This document shows, one piece after another, positions 43,573 to 57,131 of a DNA stretch of 64,000 bases; positions within the stretch are counted from its first letter, which is position 1, and each line of letters starts with the position of its first letter. The stretch spans positions 124,001 through 188,000 of the forward strand of contig VSSA01000004.1 of NCBI GenBank assembly GCA_008123405.1, in the 5' to 3' direction. The notes below the pieces were generated by a model that was given only the letters and a program-made list of their open reading frames with translations, ran no database searches and had not been told where the DNA came from. This DNA comes from Nocardioides sp. BGMRC 2183 (GTDB lineage: Bacteria > Actinomycetota > Actinomycetes > Propionibacteriales > Nocardioidaceae). A program made the translations under genes and the position numbers.

Positions 43573-44805
43573 TCAGAGCCCCTTCTGGTTGCAGATCTTG
43601 GTGGTCAGATCGTCGGTGCGGTCCTCGATGATGATGTCGAAGAGCTGATCGGCGCGCTCGGCGTCGATCACCACGTCGCTGTAACCGCTGCCGACCGCCT
43701 GGTAGTCGACGGGCAGGGTGCAGGACGTGCCCTTGCCCGAGCTCGAGGCGGACATCGCCAGGGCGAAGCGTGCCGCGTCGAGGGGACCCATCCCCTCGCC
43801 GACGGCGATCGCGCCCGGCGCCGCCATGTTCAACCGCCAGTAGCGCACCGGGTTGAGCACGGTCCAGGGCGAGACCACCTTGTCGCCGATCGCCGCGATC
43901 ACCTCGCGCTGGCGTCGTACCCGGGCGAAGTCGTCGTTGCTGCCTCCGTAGGCGGCGTGCCGGGAACGGGAGTATCCGAGCGCGGTCACCCCGTCGACCT
44001 CCTGGCAACCCTTCTCGATGTCGAGGTTGGCCTGCTTGTCGTCGATCGCCTGCTTCGGGCAGATCTCCACTCCGCCCACGGCGTCGACCACGTCGACGAA
44101 CCCGGAGAAGCCGATCTCGACGTAGTCGTCGATCCGGATTCCGGTGGTGGACTCGATGGTCTCGGTGAGCAGCTCGGGCCCACCGATGGCGAAGGCCGCG
44201 TTGATCTTCTCGCCCGAGCCATGGCCCGGGATATCCACCAGGGTGTCCCGGGGGATCGAGACCAGCGTGTCCGGCCCCGACCCGGTGTGCAGCAGCATGA
44301 TGGTGTCGGTGCGGGGGTTGCCGGCGTCCCCTCCGGTGCCGAGCCGCTCGCGGTCCTCCTTGCTCAGCTCGCCGCGGGAGTCGCTGCCCACGATCAGGTA
44401 CGTCGTCCCCGGCTGGTCCCCGGGACGATCCCCGTCGGGTTCGTAGGCGACCTTGTCCACCTTGCTCCAGGCGAAGATCGGCACGGCGATCAGGTACACC
44501 AGCCACAGCGCCAGCAGAGCGAGGATCAGCTTGATCCACCGGCCGGGGCGCCGCCAGCCACTGCGCGAACGGCGCGTAGGTGCGGCCTGCGGCGGCGGAG
44601 TCGACCCTCCCGGCTGGGCGCCCGGCGGAGGTGGAGTGCCGGGGCGCGGCTGTTGGGGCAGCAGCATGGTGGGTTCGGGCCGGTCCGCGGGTGGCGGCGC
44701 GGGTGGCCGGGGACGCTCCTGGGTCGGCTCCCCGCCGCTGCCGTAGATCCAGTCATAGTCGGGCTCGTCGCCGGACCCGTCGCCGCGCCTGCCGCTTCCT
44801 GCCAT
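43573..44805 (-). CDS. LytR-CpsA-Psr (LCP) family protein 1
   Basis: 410 residues. A cytoplasmic P/G-rich tail (1-88), one membrane helix (about 90-110, LILALLALWLVYLIAVPIFA) and an external LCP domain. LCP residues: YLIVGSDSRGEL, NPRTDTIMLLHTG, LVSIPRDTLVDIPGHG, EKINAAFAIGG, and YSRSRHA with the ARVRRQ helix. LCP proteins move undecaprenyl-linked glycopolymers to peptidoglycan; Lcp1 attaches arabinogalactan in mycobacteria. A second LCP lies at 48577 and the galactan gene cluster beyond. Confidence 0.9.
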   Translation of the reverse strand: MAGSGRRGDGSGDEPDYDWIYGSGGEPTQERPRPPAPPPADRPEPTMLLPQQPRPGTPPPPGAQPGGSTPPPQAAPTRRSRSGWRRPGRWIKLILALLALWLVYLIAVPIFAWSKVDKVAYEPDGDRPGDQPGTTYLIVGSDSRGELSKEDRERLGTGGDAGNPRTDTIMLLHTGSGPDTLVSIPRDTLVDIPGHGSGEKINAAFAIGGPELLTETIESTTGIRIDDYVEIGFSGFVDVVDAVGGVEICPKQAIDDKQANLDIEKGCQEVDGVTALGYSRSRHAAYGGSNDDFARVRRQREVIAAIGDKVVSPWTVLNPVRYWRLNMAAPGAIAVGEGMGPLDAARFALAMSASSSGKGTSCTLPVDYQAVGSGYSDVVIDAERADQLFDIIIEDRTDDLTTKICNQKGL

Positions 44806-44849
44806 GGCGGTGACCGTACCGGTCAGCGGAGAAATGTCCTCTCAGAGGC

Positions 44850-45254
44850 TCAGGCCTCCGAGGCGTGACTCTCGGCGTGTCTCCTGGCCTCGGCCCACGG
44901 GATCCGTGCCCGCACCGTCGCGCCGCTCGGGGCGCCGTCCTGGGTGGCTGCCCAGGCGCTGTAGCCGGCGAAGCTGCTGCGGGCGCCGGGCTCGAGATCG
45001 GCCAGGTAGGCGGCGACGTACCCGATCAGCTGTTCGTCGCTCCAGGTGGCGGCCCGGGCGGAGCGTGCGTGTGTCGGCAGTCCTGCGGCGGCGCAGGCTG
45101 CTCGCCAGGAGCCGAACCGGCGGATGATCCACGCGACCGACGGGCCACCGGCCGTGCTGCGGTGACGCTCGTAGGCGGCGGTGCTGAGTGCGTCCCCTCC
45201 TGCGGCCGCGCGGAGCGCCGCGAGCAGGTCGTCGTCGGTGAACGTGGTGGCCAT
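44850..45254 (-). CDS. Protein with two homing-endonuclease-associated (HNH_repeat) repeats
   Basis: 134 residues from the ATG at 45254. Repeat one (about 5-60) has DDDLLAALRAAAGGDALSTA and PSVAWIIRRFGSWRAACAAA. Repeat two (about 70-128) has WSDEQLIGYVAAYLADLEPG and TVRARIPWAEARRHAES. This is the pattern of small helical DNA-binding repeats found next to HNH nucleases. No nuclease is present here, so it may be a stand-alone DNA-binding protein. The family name is from memory of the pattern. Confidence 0.65.
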   Translation of the reverse strand: MATTFTDDDLLAALRAAAGGDALSTAAYERHRSTAGGPSVAWIIRRFGSWRAACAAAGLPTHARSARAATWSDEQLIGYVAAYLADLEPGARSSFAGYSAWAATQDGAPSGATVRARIPWAEARRHAESHASEA

Positions 45255-45261
45255 GCCCTGA

Positions 45262-45846
45262 TCATCCACGATCGAGGGGCAGGTCGTACTCCGCTCCGAG
45301 GTGCTCGGAGCGGGTGATCTGGTAGACCACCTCGCCCAGCTCGGCGCCGGGAAGCGGATGCGGCCAGGCGCCCACGTAGGAGCGCACGTGGCGCAGACCG
45401 CACTTGCGCATCACCGCTTGGGAACCGGTGTTGACCTGCATCGTCTCGGCCCAGATCCGGTCGAGTCCGACGGTGTCGAAGCCGTGCCGGATCAGCCGGC
45501 GCGCGCCCTCCGTGGCCAGGCCGCGGCCCCAGGCTGCGCGCCGCAGCCGGTAGCCGAGTTCGGCCGCCCGCGGATCCTCGTCGTCGACCGCCAGGGTCCA
45601 CCAACCGAGGAACGCCTCGGCATCGTCGCGGGCGAACCCCGCCCAGTAGCCGATGCCGCGCTCGTCCGCGTCGGGGCGGAGCCGGCTCGGGAGGTGCTCG
45701 TCGACCACCTCCGCGCGACTGAGTGCACGCCCGAAGATGTGTCGCAGCACCTCGGCGTCGGAGTCCAGTTCGACCACGTGCTCGGTGTGCGCTGCGGTCA
45801 GTGGCTCGAGCCGGATGCGCTCGGTCTCCAGGACGGGGCGGCTCAT
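45262..45846 (-). CDS. GNAT-family N-acetyltransferase
   Basis: 194 residues of the Acetyltransf_3 (RimJ-like) type. ETERIRLEPLTAAHTEHVVE opens the protein; ELGYRLRRAAWGRGLATEGA is the acetyl-CoA-binding motif A (R/Q-x-x-G-x-G/A); FDTVGLDRIWAETMQVNTGS and AVMRKCGLRHVRSY complete it. The acceptor is unknown. It ends 7 nt before the start of the HNH_repeat gene, so they may be cotranscribed. Confidence 0.88.
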   Translation of the reverse strand: MSRPVLETERIRLEPLTAAHTEHVVELDSDAEVLRHIFGRALSRAEVVDEHLPSRLRPDADERGIGYWAGFARDDAEAFLGWWTLAVDDEDPRAAELGYRLRRAAWGRGLATEGARRLIRHGFDTVGLDRIWAETMQVNTGSQAVMRKCGLRHVRSYVGAWPHPLPGAELGEVVYQITRSEHLGAEYDLPLDRG

Positions 45847-45902
45847 CGGTCCATCATCGCCGACGGAGCACGCGGGGGCCCCGGGGCGCTATCGTCGCGA
45901 TC

Positions 45903-46430
45903 GTGAGCGCGTCGTCCCCGGAGCTGCCGTTGTCCCGCCCGCCGTCGTACTCGCGGATGGAGTTGGCCTCGTTGACAGCGCGGGCGCAGGCGAACCTGCT
46001 CGGGAACATCCACGGCGGCGAGATCGTCAAGCTTGCCGACTCCGCGGCCGGGGTCGTGGCGCAGCGGCACAGCGGGGGTCCGGCGGTGACCGCCTCCCTG
46101 GACGAGATGAGTTTCCACGAGCCGGTGCGGGTGGGTGACATCATCCGGACCAAGGCGCAGGTGAACTGGGTGGGCTCGACCTCGATGGAGGTCGGCGTGC
46201 GGATCGAGACCCAGCCGTGGGACGACGCCAGCTCGGAGACGCTGCACGTGGGTTCGGCGTACTTCGTGTTCGTGGCCATCGATGCTGCCGGCCATCCGCG
46301 CCGGGTCCCTGCGCTGACCCCGGAGGACGCCGAGGACGAGCGTCGGCAGCGCGAGGCGGGGATCCGTCGGGCGCACCGGATGGCTCGTCGGCAGGAGATC
46401 GAACAGGGTCGCGCAGGTCTCAGCGACTGA
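45903..46430 (+). CDS. Acyl-CoA thioesterase, YciA-type hotdog
   Basis: 175 residues from a GTG at 45903. The hotdog fold is clear: NLLGNIHGGEIVKLADSAAG with VVAQRHSGGPAVTASLDEMS, then RVGDIIRTKAQVNWVGSTSM. The N/H/D of NxHGGxxxKxxD are retained. It hydrolyses acyl-CoA; the chain length is unknown. A basic C-terminal extension (RRAHRMARRQEIEQGRAG) is present. It overlaps the convergent LysR gene by 11 nt. Confidence 0.9.
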   Translation: MSASSPELPLSRPPSYSRMELASLTARAQANLLGNIHGGEIVKLADSAAGVVAQRHSGGPAVTASLDEMSFHEPVRVGDIIRTKAQVNWVGSTSMEVGVRIETQPWDDASSETLHVGSAYFVFVAIDAAGHPRRVPALTPEDAEDERRQREAGIRRAHRMARRQEIEQGRAGLSD

Positions 46431-47334
46431 CTGCCACCGTGCGCAGGACCGCGGCGACCGCCTCGACCGCGGCCGGACGTGGCGGCGCTCCGTACGACGC
46501 CAATTGCACGTGCCGCACCCCGCCGGCCACTCGGCGGGTGACCACTCCTGGGTTGCGGTGCGCCTCCAGGGCGAGTCCGGGCAACACGGTCACCCCGACG
46601 CCGCTGGCCACCAGCGCCTGCACGGCCACGTAGTCGTCGCTGGCGAAGGCGATCTCGGGGATGAAGCCGGCTGCGTCGCAGAGGTGCAGCAGTTCGCTGC
46701 GGCAGCGCTCGCAGCCGGTGATCCAGCGACGGGTCGCCAGATGTCCCAAGGGGGTGGGGGAGGTGGCACTGCCCGGTCCGAGCTGGGCGGCGTCGGAGGT
46801 GACCAGATGGAGCGTGTCGCCGAAGAGGGTCTCGGCGGTGACGCCGCTGTCGGCGGGGTTTGCGACGCCGGTGGGTTGGTCGGGGTAGGCGAAGGTCAGC
46901 CCGAGGTCGACGGCGCCGGCGCGCAGCAGCTCGGTGGCCTCGGGCGGCTCGGCCTCGATCAGGTCCAGGGTGAGGCCGGGGTGACGGGTCGCGAGCAGCG
47001 AGATCGCCGCGGGCACCAAGGTTGCGGCCCCGGACGGGAAAGCGGCCAGGCGGACGGTGCCGGTGCGCAACTGGTTGGCCGCGGTGAGCTCCGCCTCGGC
47101 TCGCTCGAGGAGCCCGAGCACCTCCTCGCCGCGCCGCGCCAGCAGGACGCCGTCCGGGGTGAGCCGCACCCCGCGTCCGACGCGCTGCAGGAGGACGCTG
47201 CCGGTCTCGGCCTCGAGGCGCCGCAGATGGTGGGAGACGGTCGGCTGGCCGTAGTGCAGGGCAGCGGCCGCAGCCGAGACGCTTCCGGTGCGGTGCACCG
47301 CGACGAGCGCCTCCAGTCGGCGCAGGTCGATCAT
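46420..47334 (-). CDS. LysR-family regulator
   Basis: 304 residues from an ATG at 47334. The HTH is IDLRRLEALVAVHRTGSVSA, AAAALHYGQPTVSHHLRRLE. The effector domain (about 95-300) has GTVRLAAFPSGAATLVPAAI and ALVASGVGVTVLPGLALEA. It is divergent from the threonine dehydratase-like gene; a perfect ATCGAT-GCC-ATCGAT lies between them, making it the likely regulator of that enzyme. Confidence 0.9.
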   Translation of the reverse strand: MIDLRRLEALVAVHRTGSVSAAAAALHYGQPTVSHHLRRLEAETGSVLLQRVGRGVRLTPDGVLLARRGEEVLGLLERAEAELTAANQLRTGTVRLAAFPSGAATLVPAAISLLATRHPGLTLDLIEAEPPEATELLRAGAVDLGLTFAYPDQPTGVANPADSGVTAETLFGDTLHLVTSDAAQLGPGSATSPTPLGHLATRRWITGCERCRSELLHLCDAAGFIPEIAFASDDYVAVQALVASGVGVTVLPGLALEAHRNPGVVTRRVAGGVRHVQLASYGAPPRPAAVEAVAAVLRTVAVSR

Positions 47335-47363
47335 CCGGGCTCCCGCATGCCCGCACGCTATCA

Positions 47364-47378
47364 ATCGATGCCATCGAT
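47364..47378. promoter_or_regulatory. LysR-box candidate ATCGAT-GCC-ATCGAT
   Basis: A perfect palindrome of 6-nt arms lying 30 nt upstream of lysR and about 58 nt upstream of the dehydratase ATG. It fits the T-N11-A logic of LysR sites and supports the 47436 start for the enzyme. Confidence 0.65.
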
Positions 47379-47435
47379 GTGAATCCATCAGAAGAACTAT
47401 TGGACCGATATACGGGGAGCGGCGACCATGGATAC

Positions 47436-48425
47436 ATGGACTCGCCGGGCTCTGTGTCGCTGACCTTCGCCGCCGTGCAGCGCGCTGGAGAGGTCGTCGC
47501 TGCCACGCTGCCCGCCACGCCCCTGGTCGCGCATCCGGTGCTCGACCGGACCGTCGGTCGCACGATCCTGGTCAAGCACGAGCACGTGTTGCCGACGGGC
47601 TCCTTCAAGGTCCGTGGCGGTGTCCACCTGGGAGCCACGCTGACCGAGACCGAGCGACGCGTCGGCCTGGTCACCACCTCGACCGGCAACCACGCCCAGT
47701 CCGTCGCGTTCGCGGCCCGCGCCGCGGGGGTTCAGGCGACCATCGTGATGCCGCGGTGTGCCCCGGAGGTGAAGCGGGATGCGGTGGAGGCGCTCGGCGC
47801 TCAGGTGATCGTCCACGGCGACGGGTTGGGGGAGGCGGCGGCGTACGCGCGATCTCTGGCCGTCGACGGCGGGTACGTCGATCCGACCGACCCGCGGATC
47901 ATCCTCGGCCACGCCACCGCCTACCTGGAGCTGTTCACCGCTGTGCCAGCGCTCGGTGCCCTCTATGTGCCGATCGGTAGTGGCACCGGTGCTGCCGGTG
48001 CCTGCGTGGTCCGGGACGCCCTCGCCCCGGACTGCGCGGTGATCGGGGTGCAGTCGTCCTCCGCCCCGGCAGGATGGCGCTCGTGGCGCAGCGGGCGGAT
48101 CGAGACCGCCGCGGCCACCACCCGTGCATCGGGCCTGGCCACGACCAGCGGCTATCCCGCGACGCTCGCCACCCTGCGTGCCGGACTCGCGGACTTCGTG
48201 CTCGTCTCCGACGACGAGATCGACGCTGCCGCTCGCCTGCTGGCCACTCGAGCCGGCACGCTGGCCGAGGGCGCCGGCGCCGCTGCACTGGCCGGACTTA
48301 TCGCCCAGGTCCAGGCTCCCTCCGGCGGGCCCGGCTCCGACCGCCCGGTCGCCGTCGTCTGCACCGGCGCCAACGCGTCGGCCGACGAGATCGCTCGCCT
48401 CGCCGGCAGCGTCGCCGCCGCCTGA
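47436..48425 (+). CDS. PLP-dependent threonine/serine dehydratase-like enzyme
   Basis: 329 residues. The PLP Lys is in LPTGSFKVRGGVHLG; TSTGNHAQSVAFAARAAGVQ is the substrate-binding loop; IGSGTGAAGACVVRDAL is the glycine-rich phosphate loop and VAVVCTGANAS closes the fold. It resembles threonine ammonia-lyase but lacks a regulatory domain, so it could also be a hydroxyaspartate or other beta-elimination enzyme. A GTG at 47379 in frame would overlap the LysR box and is less likely. Confidence 0.83.
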   Translation: MDSPGSVSLTFAAVQRAGEVVAATLPATPLVAHPVLDRTVGRTILVKHEHVLPTGSFKVRGGVHLGATLTETERRVGLVTTSTGNHAQSVAFAARAAGVQATIVMPRCAPEVKRDAVEALGAQVIVHGDGLGEAAAYARSLAVDGGYVDPTDPRIILGHATAYLELFTAVPALGALYVPIGSGTGAAGACVVRDALAPDCAVIGVQSSSAPAGWRSWRSGRIETAAATTRASGLATTSGYPATLATLRAGLADFVLVSDDEIDAAARLLATRAGTLAEGAGAAALAGLIAQVQAPSGGPGSDRPVAVVCTGANASADEIARLAGSVAAA

Positions 48426-48446
48426 TCCCCCACCGCGGCCTGCTTT

Positions 48447-48482
48447 CCTGCCGACCCGGCTCAAATGGAGGTCGGCGGCAGT
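48447..48482 (+). terminator. Imperfect hairpin after the dehydratase gene
   Basis: CTGCCGACC ... GGTCGGCGGCAG forms a stem with a small bulge and a 12-nt loop, about 20 nt after the stop. The remaining 150-nt gap before the second LCP gene holds no gene. Confidence 0.4.
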
Positions 48483-48576
48483 GGCGCCGACGTGTTCGGC
48501 GCGTCGCCCACCGTGTGACGGGTGTGACTGGTGATACTGGCGGAACTGCTCCCTTCCCCAGCAGGAGTTCCACCTC

Positions 48577-50019
48577 ATGGCTGCTTCCCCCGCGGCACCC
48601 CCTGGGTCGACGGACCCAGGAGTTGCAGAACGCGCGGCCCGAGTGCGATTCCGGCGCGCGATGACCCTGATGGCGTTCACGCTGGTGGCCCCCGGGTCCG
48701 CCCAGTTGATCGCCGGCAACCGCAAGGTCGGACGGATCGCGCTGCGGATCTGGATCGGACTGCTCTGCCTCGGCGCCCTCGCCCTCGTACTCGGTGCCCT
48801 CGACCACTCGCTCGCGATCACCCTCGCCTTCAACAGCACCCTGCTCTTGATACTCCGGCTCGGCCTCTTCGCCGCGGCGATCGGTTGGGCGGCGCTCTTC
48901 ATGGACGCTTGGCGCCTCGGCCAGCCACTCACTCTCGAGCTCCCCCAGCGGCGGGCCGTGGTGGGCGTCAACGGCCTGCTCTGTTTCTCCGTCGCCGGCA
49001 CCCTGCTCTTCGGCGCCCACCTGGTTGGCGTCCAGCGTGACCTTGCGATCGCGCTCTTCGGGGACAGCCAGGTGAGCGGAGCCCACGACGGTCGTTACAA
49101 CGTGCTCCTGCTCGGCGGCGACTCCGGGGCCGGCCGTTGGGGCCTGCGCCCGGACTCGCTGACGGTCGCTTCGATCGACGCGGAGACGGGCAAGGCGGTG
49201 CTGGTCGGGCTGCCCCGCAACCTGCAGCGCTTTCCGTTCCGCGAGGGGACGGTGATGGATGAGCAGTTCCCCGACGGCTTCGACTGCGACGGCTGCTACC
49301 TCAACGGAGTGAGTACGTGGGCCGAGGACCACACCGACCTGTTCGGCAAGTCGAAGACGCCCGGTGTCGACGCCACCGTCTCCGCGGTCGAGGGCGTCAC
49401 CGGGCTGCGCATCAACTACTGGGCCATGGTCAATCTCGAGGGATTCAAGGACCTGGTCGACGCGGTCGGCGGAATCACCCTCAACGTGCGCGAGCCGATC
49501 CCGATCGGTGGTCTCGGCGAGGACGTCACCGGCTACATCGACCCCGGCAAGCGCACCCTCGACGGCTTCGAGACCCTCTGGTACGCCCGGGCGCGTGAAG
49601 GGTCGGACGACTACTCCCGGATGGCCCGCCAGAAATGCGTGCTGAACGGATTCCTGCAGCAGGTGAGCCCACAGACGGCGCTGACCAACTTCGAGGAGCT
49701 GGCGAAGGCGACCACCGGGATGTTCTCGACGAACCTGCCGGCCTCCGAGGTCGGACGCTTCGTCGAACTCGGCCTGAAGACCCGCGACCAGAAGGTCGCG
49801 ACCGTCTCGCTGGTGCCGCCCAGGGTGAACACCGCCGAGCCGGACATCGACGAGATCCAGGAGATGGTCGCCAGCGCGATCGAGAGCTCCGAGGGTGGCG
49901 ACGATGAGGGCGAGAAGACCACGAAGAAACGCAACCGTTCAGTGACCGGCGGCTCGATCGGCACTCGGGACGGCGGCTACGCAGCCAATGAGTCCGCGGA
50001 TCTCGCTGGGGCGTGCTGA
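48577..50019 (+). CDS. LytR-CpsA-Psr (LCP) family protein 2
   Basis: 480 residues. About four membrane helices (residues 28-50, 55-78, 84-108 and 130-150) precede an LCP domain: YNVLLLGGDSGAGRWGLRPD, AVLVGLPRNLQRFPFREG, NGVSTWAEDHTD, WYARAREGSDDYSRMARQKC. The conserved Asp/Arg set is partly retained (GGDS, RPDS, LPR, RAREG-DDYSR). The C-terminus is a charged tail. This multi-helix form may attach a glycopolymer different from that of LCP 1. It is convergent with the phosphatase gene. Confidence 0.88.
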   Translation: MAASPAAPPGSTDPGVAERAARVRFRRAMTLMAFTLVAPGSAQLIAGNRKVGRIALRIWIGLLCLGALALVLGALDHSLAITLAFNSTLLLILRLGLFAAAIGWAALFMDAWRLGQPLTLELPQRRAVVGVNGLLCFSVAGTLLFGAHLVGVQRDLAIALFGDSQVSGAHDGRYNVLLLGGDSGAGRWGLRPDSLTVASIDAETGKAVLVGLPRNLQRFPFREGTVMDEQFPDGFDCDGCYLNGVSTWAEDHTDLFGKSKTPGVDATVSAVEGVTGLRINYWAMVNLEGFKDLVDAVGGITLNVREPIPIGGLGEDVTGYIDPGKRTLDGFETLWYARAREGSDDYSRMARQKCVLNGFLQQVSPQTALTNFEELAKATTGMFSTNLPASEVGRFVELGLKTRDQKVATVSLVPPRVNTAEPDIDEIQEMVASAIESSEGGDDEGEKTTKKRNRSVTGGSIGTRDGGYAANESADLAGAC

Positions 50020-50047
50020 GACCTGTCGGCCAAGACCCGCACCCACC

Positions 50048-50824
50048 TCACCGCAGCGGCCGCCGCGCGAGCGCGGCCACCACGGCGTCGTACCGCTCAG
50101 CTGAGCCGGTGGCCAGCAGCGGGGTGCCCAGGCGGCGCGGCTCCCAGTCGGTGCCGTCGTGGCGTCCGATCCGGCCGCCCGCCTCGGTGAGGATCAGGCC
50201 GCCGGGGAGGTGGTCCCACGGCATGCTGCGGTTGTAGAGCAGGGCGGCCGCGTCGCCGGCGATCAGGTGCGGGTAGTCGACCCCGCAGCACGCCCAGGAG
50301 ATCTCCAGCGTGCCCAGCCCGTCCAGCTCCTGACCGCGCCACCTCCACCGCGCAGTCCGGTACGGCGCCGCGCCGGCGTCGGCGACCAGCAGCCGCTCTC
50401 CGTTGCGCCAGGCGCCCGCCCCCTGCTCGGCGACGTAGGACACCTCGTGCTGCGGCTGCCAGATCCAGCCGCGGGTGACCTCGCCGCCGCGCACCTCGGC
50501 GACCATCACGGCGTGGTCGGGGGAGCCGTTGACGAAGTTCTTGGTGCCGTCGACGGGGTCGACTGTGAACGCGTGCTCGGCCGTGGCGAAGGCGTCGAGG
50601 AGGCCGGGGTCGGCGGCCATCGCCTCCTCGCCGAGCACCAGTGCGTCCGGGTAGGCGGCCGCCAGGGCGGCCGTGATCCGGACCTCCGACTCGTGGTCGG
50701 CGACGGTGACCAGGTCACCGGGGTTCTTCTCGCTGACCTGGTCGGCAGCGAGCGCCCGGAACCGTGGGGTGATCACCTCGGCGGCAACGTCCTGCAGGAG
50801 CTCGAGCACGGCGTCGGTGTCCAC
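50048..50824 (-). CDS. Inositol monophosphatase-family phosphatase
   Basis: 258 residues. FIG superfamily metal motifs: VTVADHESEVRIT, LVLGEEAMAAD (Glu), FTVDPVDGTKNFVNGSPDHA (DPxDGTxNF) and SMPWDHLPGGLILTEAGGRI (WDxxPG). The enzyme removes phosphate from inositol-1-phosphate, histidinol phosphate or similar; the substrate is not determined. GTG start. Divergent from the first GlfT1-like gene. Confidence 0.9.
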   Translation of the reverse strand: MDTDAVLELLQDVAAEVITPRFRALAADQVSEKNPGDLVTVADHESEVRITAALAAAYPDALVLGEEAMAADPGLLDAFATAEHAFTVDPVDGTKNFVNGSPDHAVMVAEVRGGEVTRGWIWQPQHEVSYVAEQGAGAWRNGERLLVADAGAAPYRTARWRWRGQELDGLGTLEISWACCGVDYPHLIAGDAAALLYNRSMPWDHLPGGLILTEAGGRIGRHDGTDWEPRRLGTPLLATGSAERYDAVVAALARRPLR

Positions 50825-50886
50825 GCGACCACGCTACTCATACGTGGCCCGTCACCCGCCGCCGGGCGGTGAGTAGGGTGTCCGCC

Positions 50887-51798
50887 GTGCGGGTGCAGGC
50901 AGTGGTGGTGACGTTCAACCGGCTGTCTCTCCTGCAGCGGCTCCTCGCCAGGCTGGCGACCCTGGACCGCCTCGACGGAGTGCTGGTGGTCGACAACGCC
51001 TCGACCGACGGCACCGGCGCCTGGCTGCGCCAGCATGCCGCCGACCTCGGGGTGCGCCACCGGACCCTGGAGGAGAACACGGGCGGTGCCGGTGGCTTCC
51101 ACGCCGGGCTGGCGTGGGCGATGGAGGCGGGGGCCGATCTGGCCTGGTTGATGGATGACGACGGCCTGCCCGAGCCCGACTGCCTGGACCTGCTGCTGGA
51201 GAGGGTCGAGAGCGACGGCCTGGAGTTCTGTGGTCCGGCGGTGGTCGCGGAGCAGGATCCGGCGCGGCTCTGCTTCCCGATCCGGCTGCCCGGCGGCACC
51301 CGGGTGGTGCACGAGATGGCGGCGGTGACAGCAGCCGCCCGGGACGGCCTGATCGACGACGTGGTGATCCCCTTCAACGGGGTGCTGGTCACCCGCGATC
51401 TGGTGCAGCGGATCGGTCTGCCGCGCGAGGAGTTCTTCATCTGGGGCGATGACGTGGAGTACCTCTGGCGCGCTCAGCGGGCCGGGGCCCGGATCGCCAC
51501 GGTGGCAGCGGCCACGTTCGCCCATCCCGCCACGGACGACCTCGGCACCCCGATGCTGTTCGGGCGGACGACGTACAACCACACCGACTCCGACCTCAAG
51601 CACTACTGCATGGCCCGCAACAACGTGCTCAACCTGCGCGACTACCGCGGTTGGCCGTTCGTGGCGATGTTCTGGTTCAAGACCCTCTGGTTCTACCTCT
51701 TCACCCGCCCGCGCCCGTCCCGGATCGTGCTGAGTGCCCGGGCCGGGTTGGCCGGGCTGCGCGGCGACTTCACCGGCCACCGGAGGTATCTGCGGTGA
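50887..51798 (+). CDS. GT2 glycosyltransferase, GlfT1-like
   Basis: 303 residues from GTG 50887 (GTG at 50869 or 50878 also in frame). VVVTFNRLSLLQRLLARLAT, TGGAGGFHAGLAWAMEAGAD and LAWLMDDDGLPEPDCL (DDD = metal site) are present, then LPREEFFIWGDDVEYLWRAQ and FAHP. The LGGAGGF-like, DDDG and F-I-GD-VE strings are shared with mycobacterial GlfT1 (Rv3782), which starts the galactan chain. It is coupled by GTGA with a second GT2. Confidence 0.85.
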   Translation: MRVQAVVVTFNRLSLLQRLLARLATLDRLDGVLVVDNASTDGTGAWLRQHAADLGVRHRTLEENTGGAGGFHAGLAWAMEAGADLAWLMDDDGLPEPDCLDLLLERVESDGLEFCGPAVVAEQDPARLCFPIRLPGGTRVVHEMAAVTAAARDGLIDDVVIPFNGVLVTRDLVQRIGLPREEFFIWGDDVEYLWRAQRAGARIATVAAATFAHPATDDLGTPMLFGRTTYNHTDSDLKHYCMARNNVLNLRDYRGWPFVAMFWFKTLWFYLFTRPRPSRIVLSARAGLAGLRGDFTGHRRYLR

Positions 51799-52662
51799 GC
51801 GCCGCCACGTCGCGCCCACCGGCTCGCCCCGACAAGGTCGCGGTCGTCGTCGTCACCTACAACCGTGCCGACCTGCTCGCCCGGATGCTGGCGGGCCTGG
51901 CGGCACTGGACCACCCGGCCGATGCGGTCTTCGTGGTGGACAACGCCAGCACCGACCACACCCGCGACGTGCTCGATGCAGCGACCGTGCCGGGCCTGGT
52001 GACGATCCACTCCGAAGAGAATGTCGGCGGCGCCGGCGGCTTCCACCTCGGCCTGTCCACGGCGTACGACGAGGGCTACGACGTGATGTGGCTGATGGAC
52101 GATGACGTGGTGCCGGCTCCGGACTGCCTGACCCGGCTGTTGGAGGTCGACGGCCCCTGCCTGATCGCGGTGCGCGAGGACCGCGCCGGCGCGCTGGTCG
52201 AGAAGGCGGCTACCCGGTTCGACCTGAGCACCCCGTGGGCGATCCGGCCGAAGGCCTCCAGTGTGGAGTCCGACTACGGCACACGCGCAGCGATGCCGGC
52301 GACGGTCGAGGTGCAGAACGCTGCGTTCGAGGGCTTCTGGGTGCGTCGTGAGGTGGTGGACCGGATCGGGTTCCCCGACCCGAGCTTCTTCATCTTCTAC
52401 GACGATGTGGACTACGTGGTCCGTGCTCGCCGAGCCGGCTTCGGGGTGCTCGCCGTGCGCGACGCTGTCCTGGTTCGCCAGCTCGATTTCGACCAGCAGC
52501 ACGACCTGGCCGGGTGGAAGGGCTACTACATGTACCGCAATCTGTTCGCGGTGCACTTCCGGTACGGCGAGAACCCGTTGGTGCGGTTCAAGCCCTGGTT
52601 GATCGCTCTCGTGGTGGTCTTGCTCAGCCCGGTCCGCGGCGGTCGCGCGGAGGCAGGCAACG

Positions 52663-57123
<4,461 letters not shown>

Positions 57124-57131
<8 letters not shown>

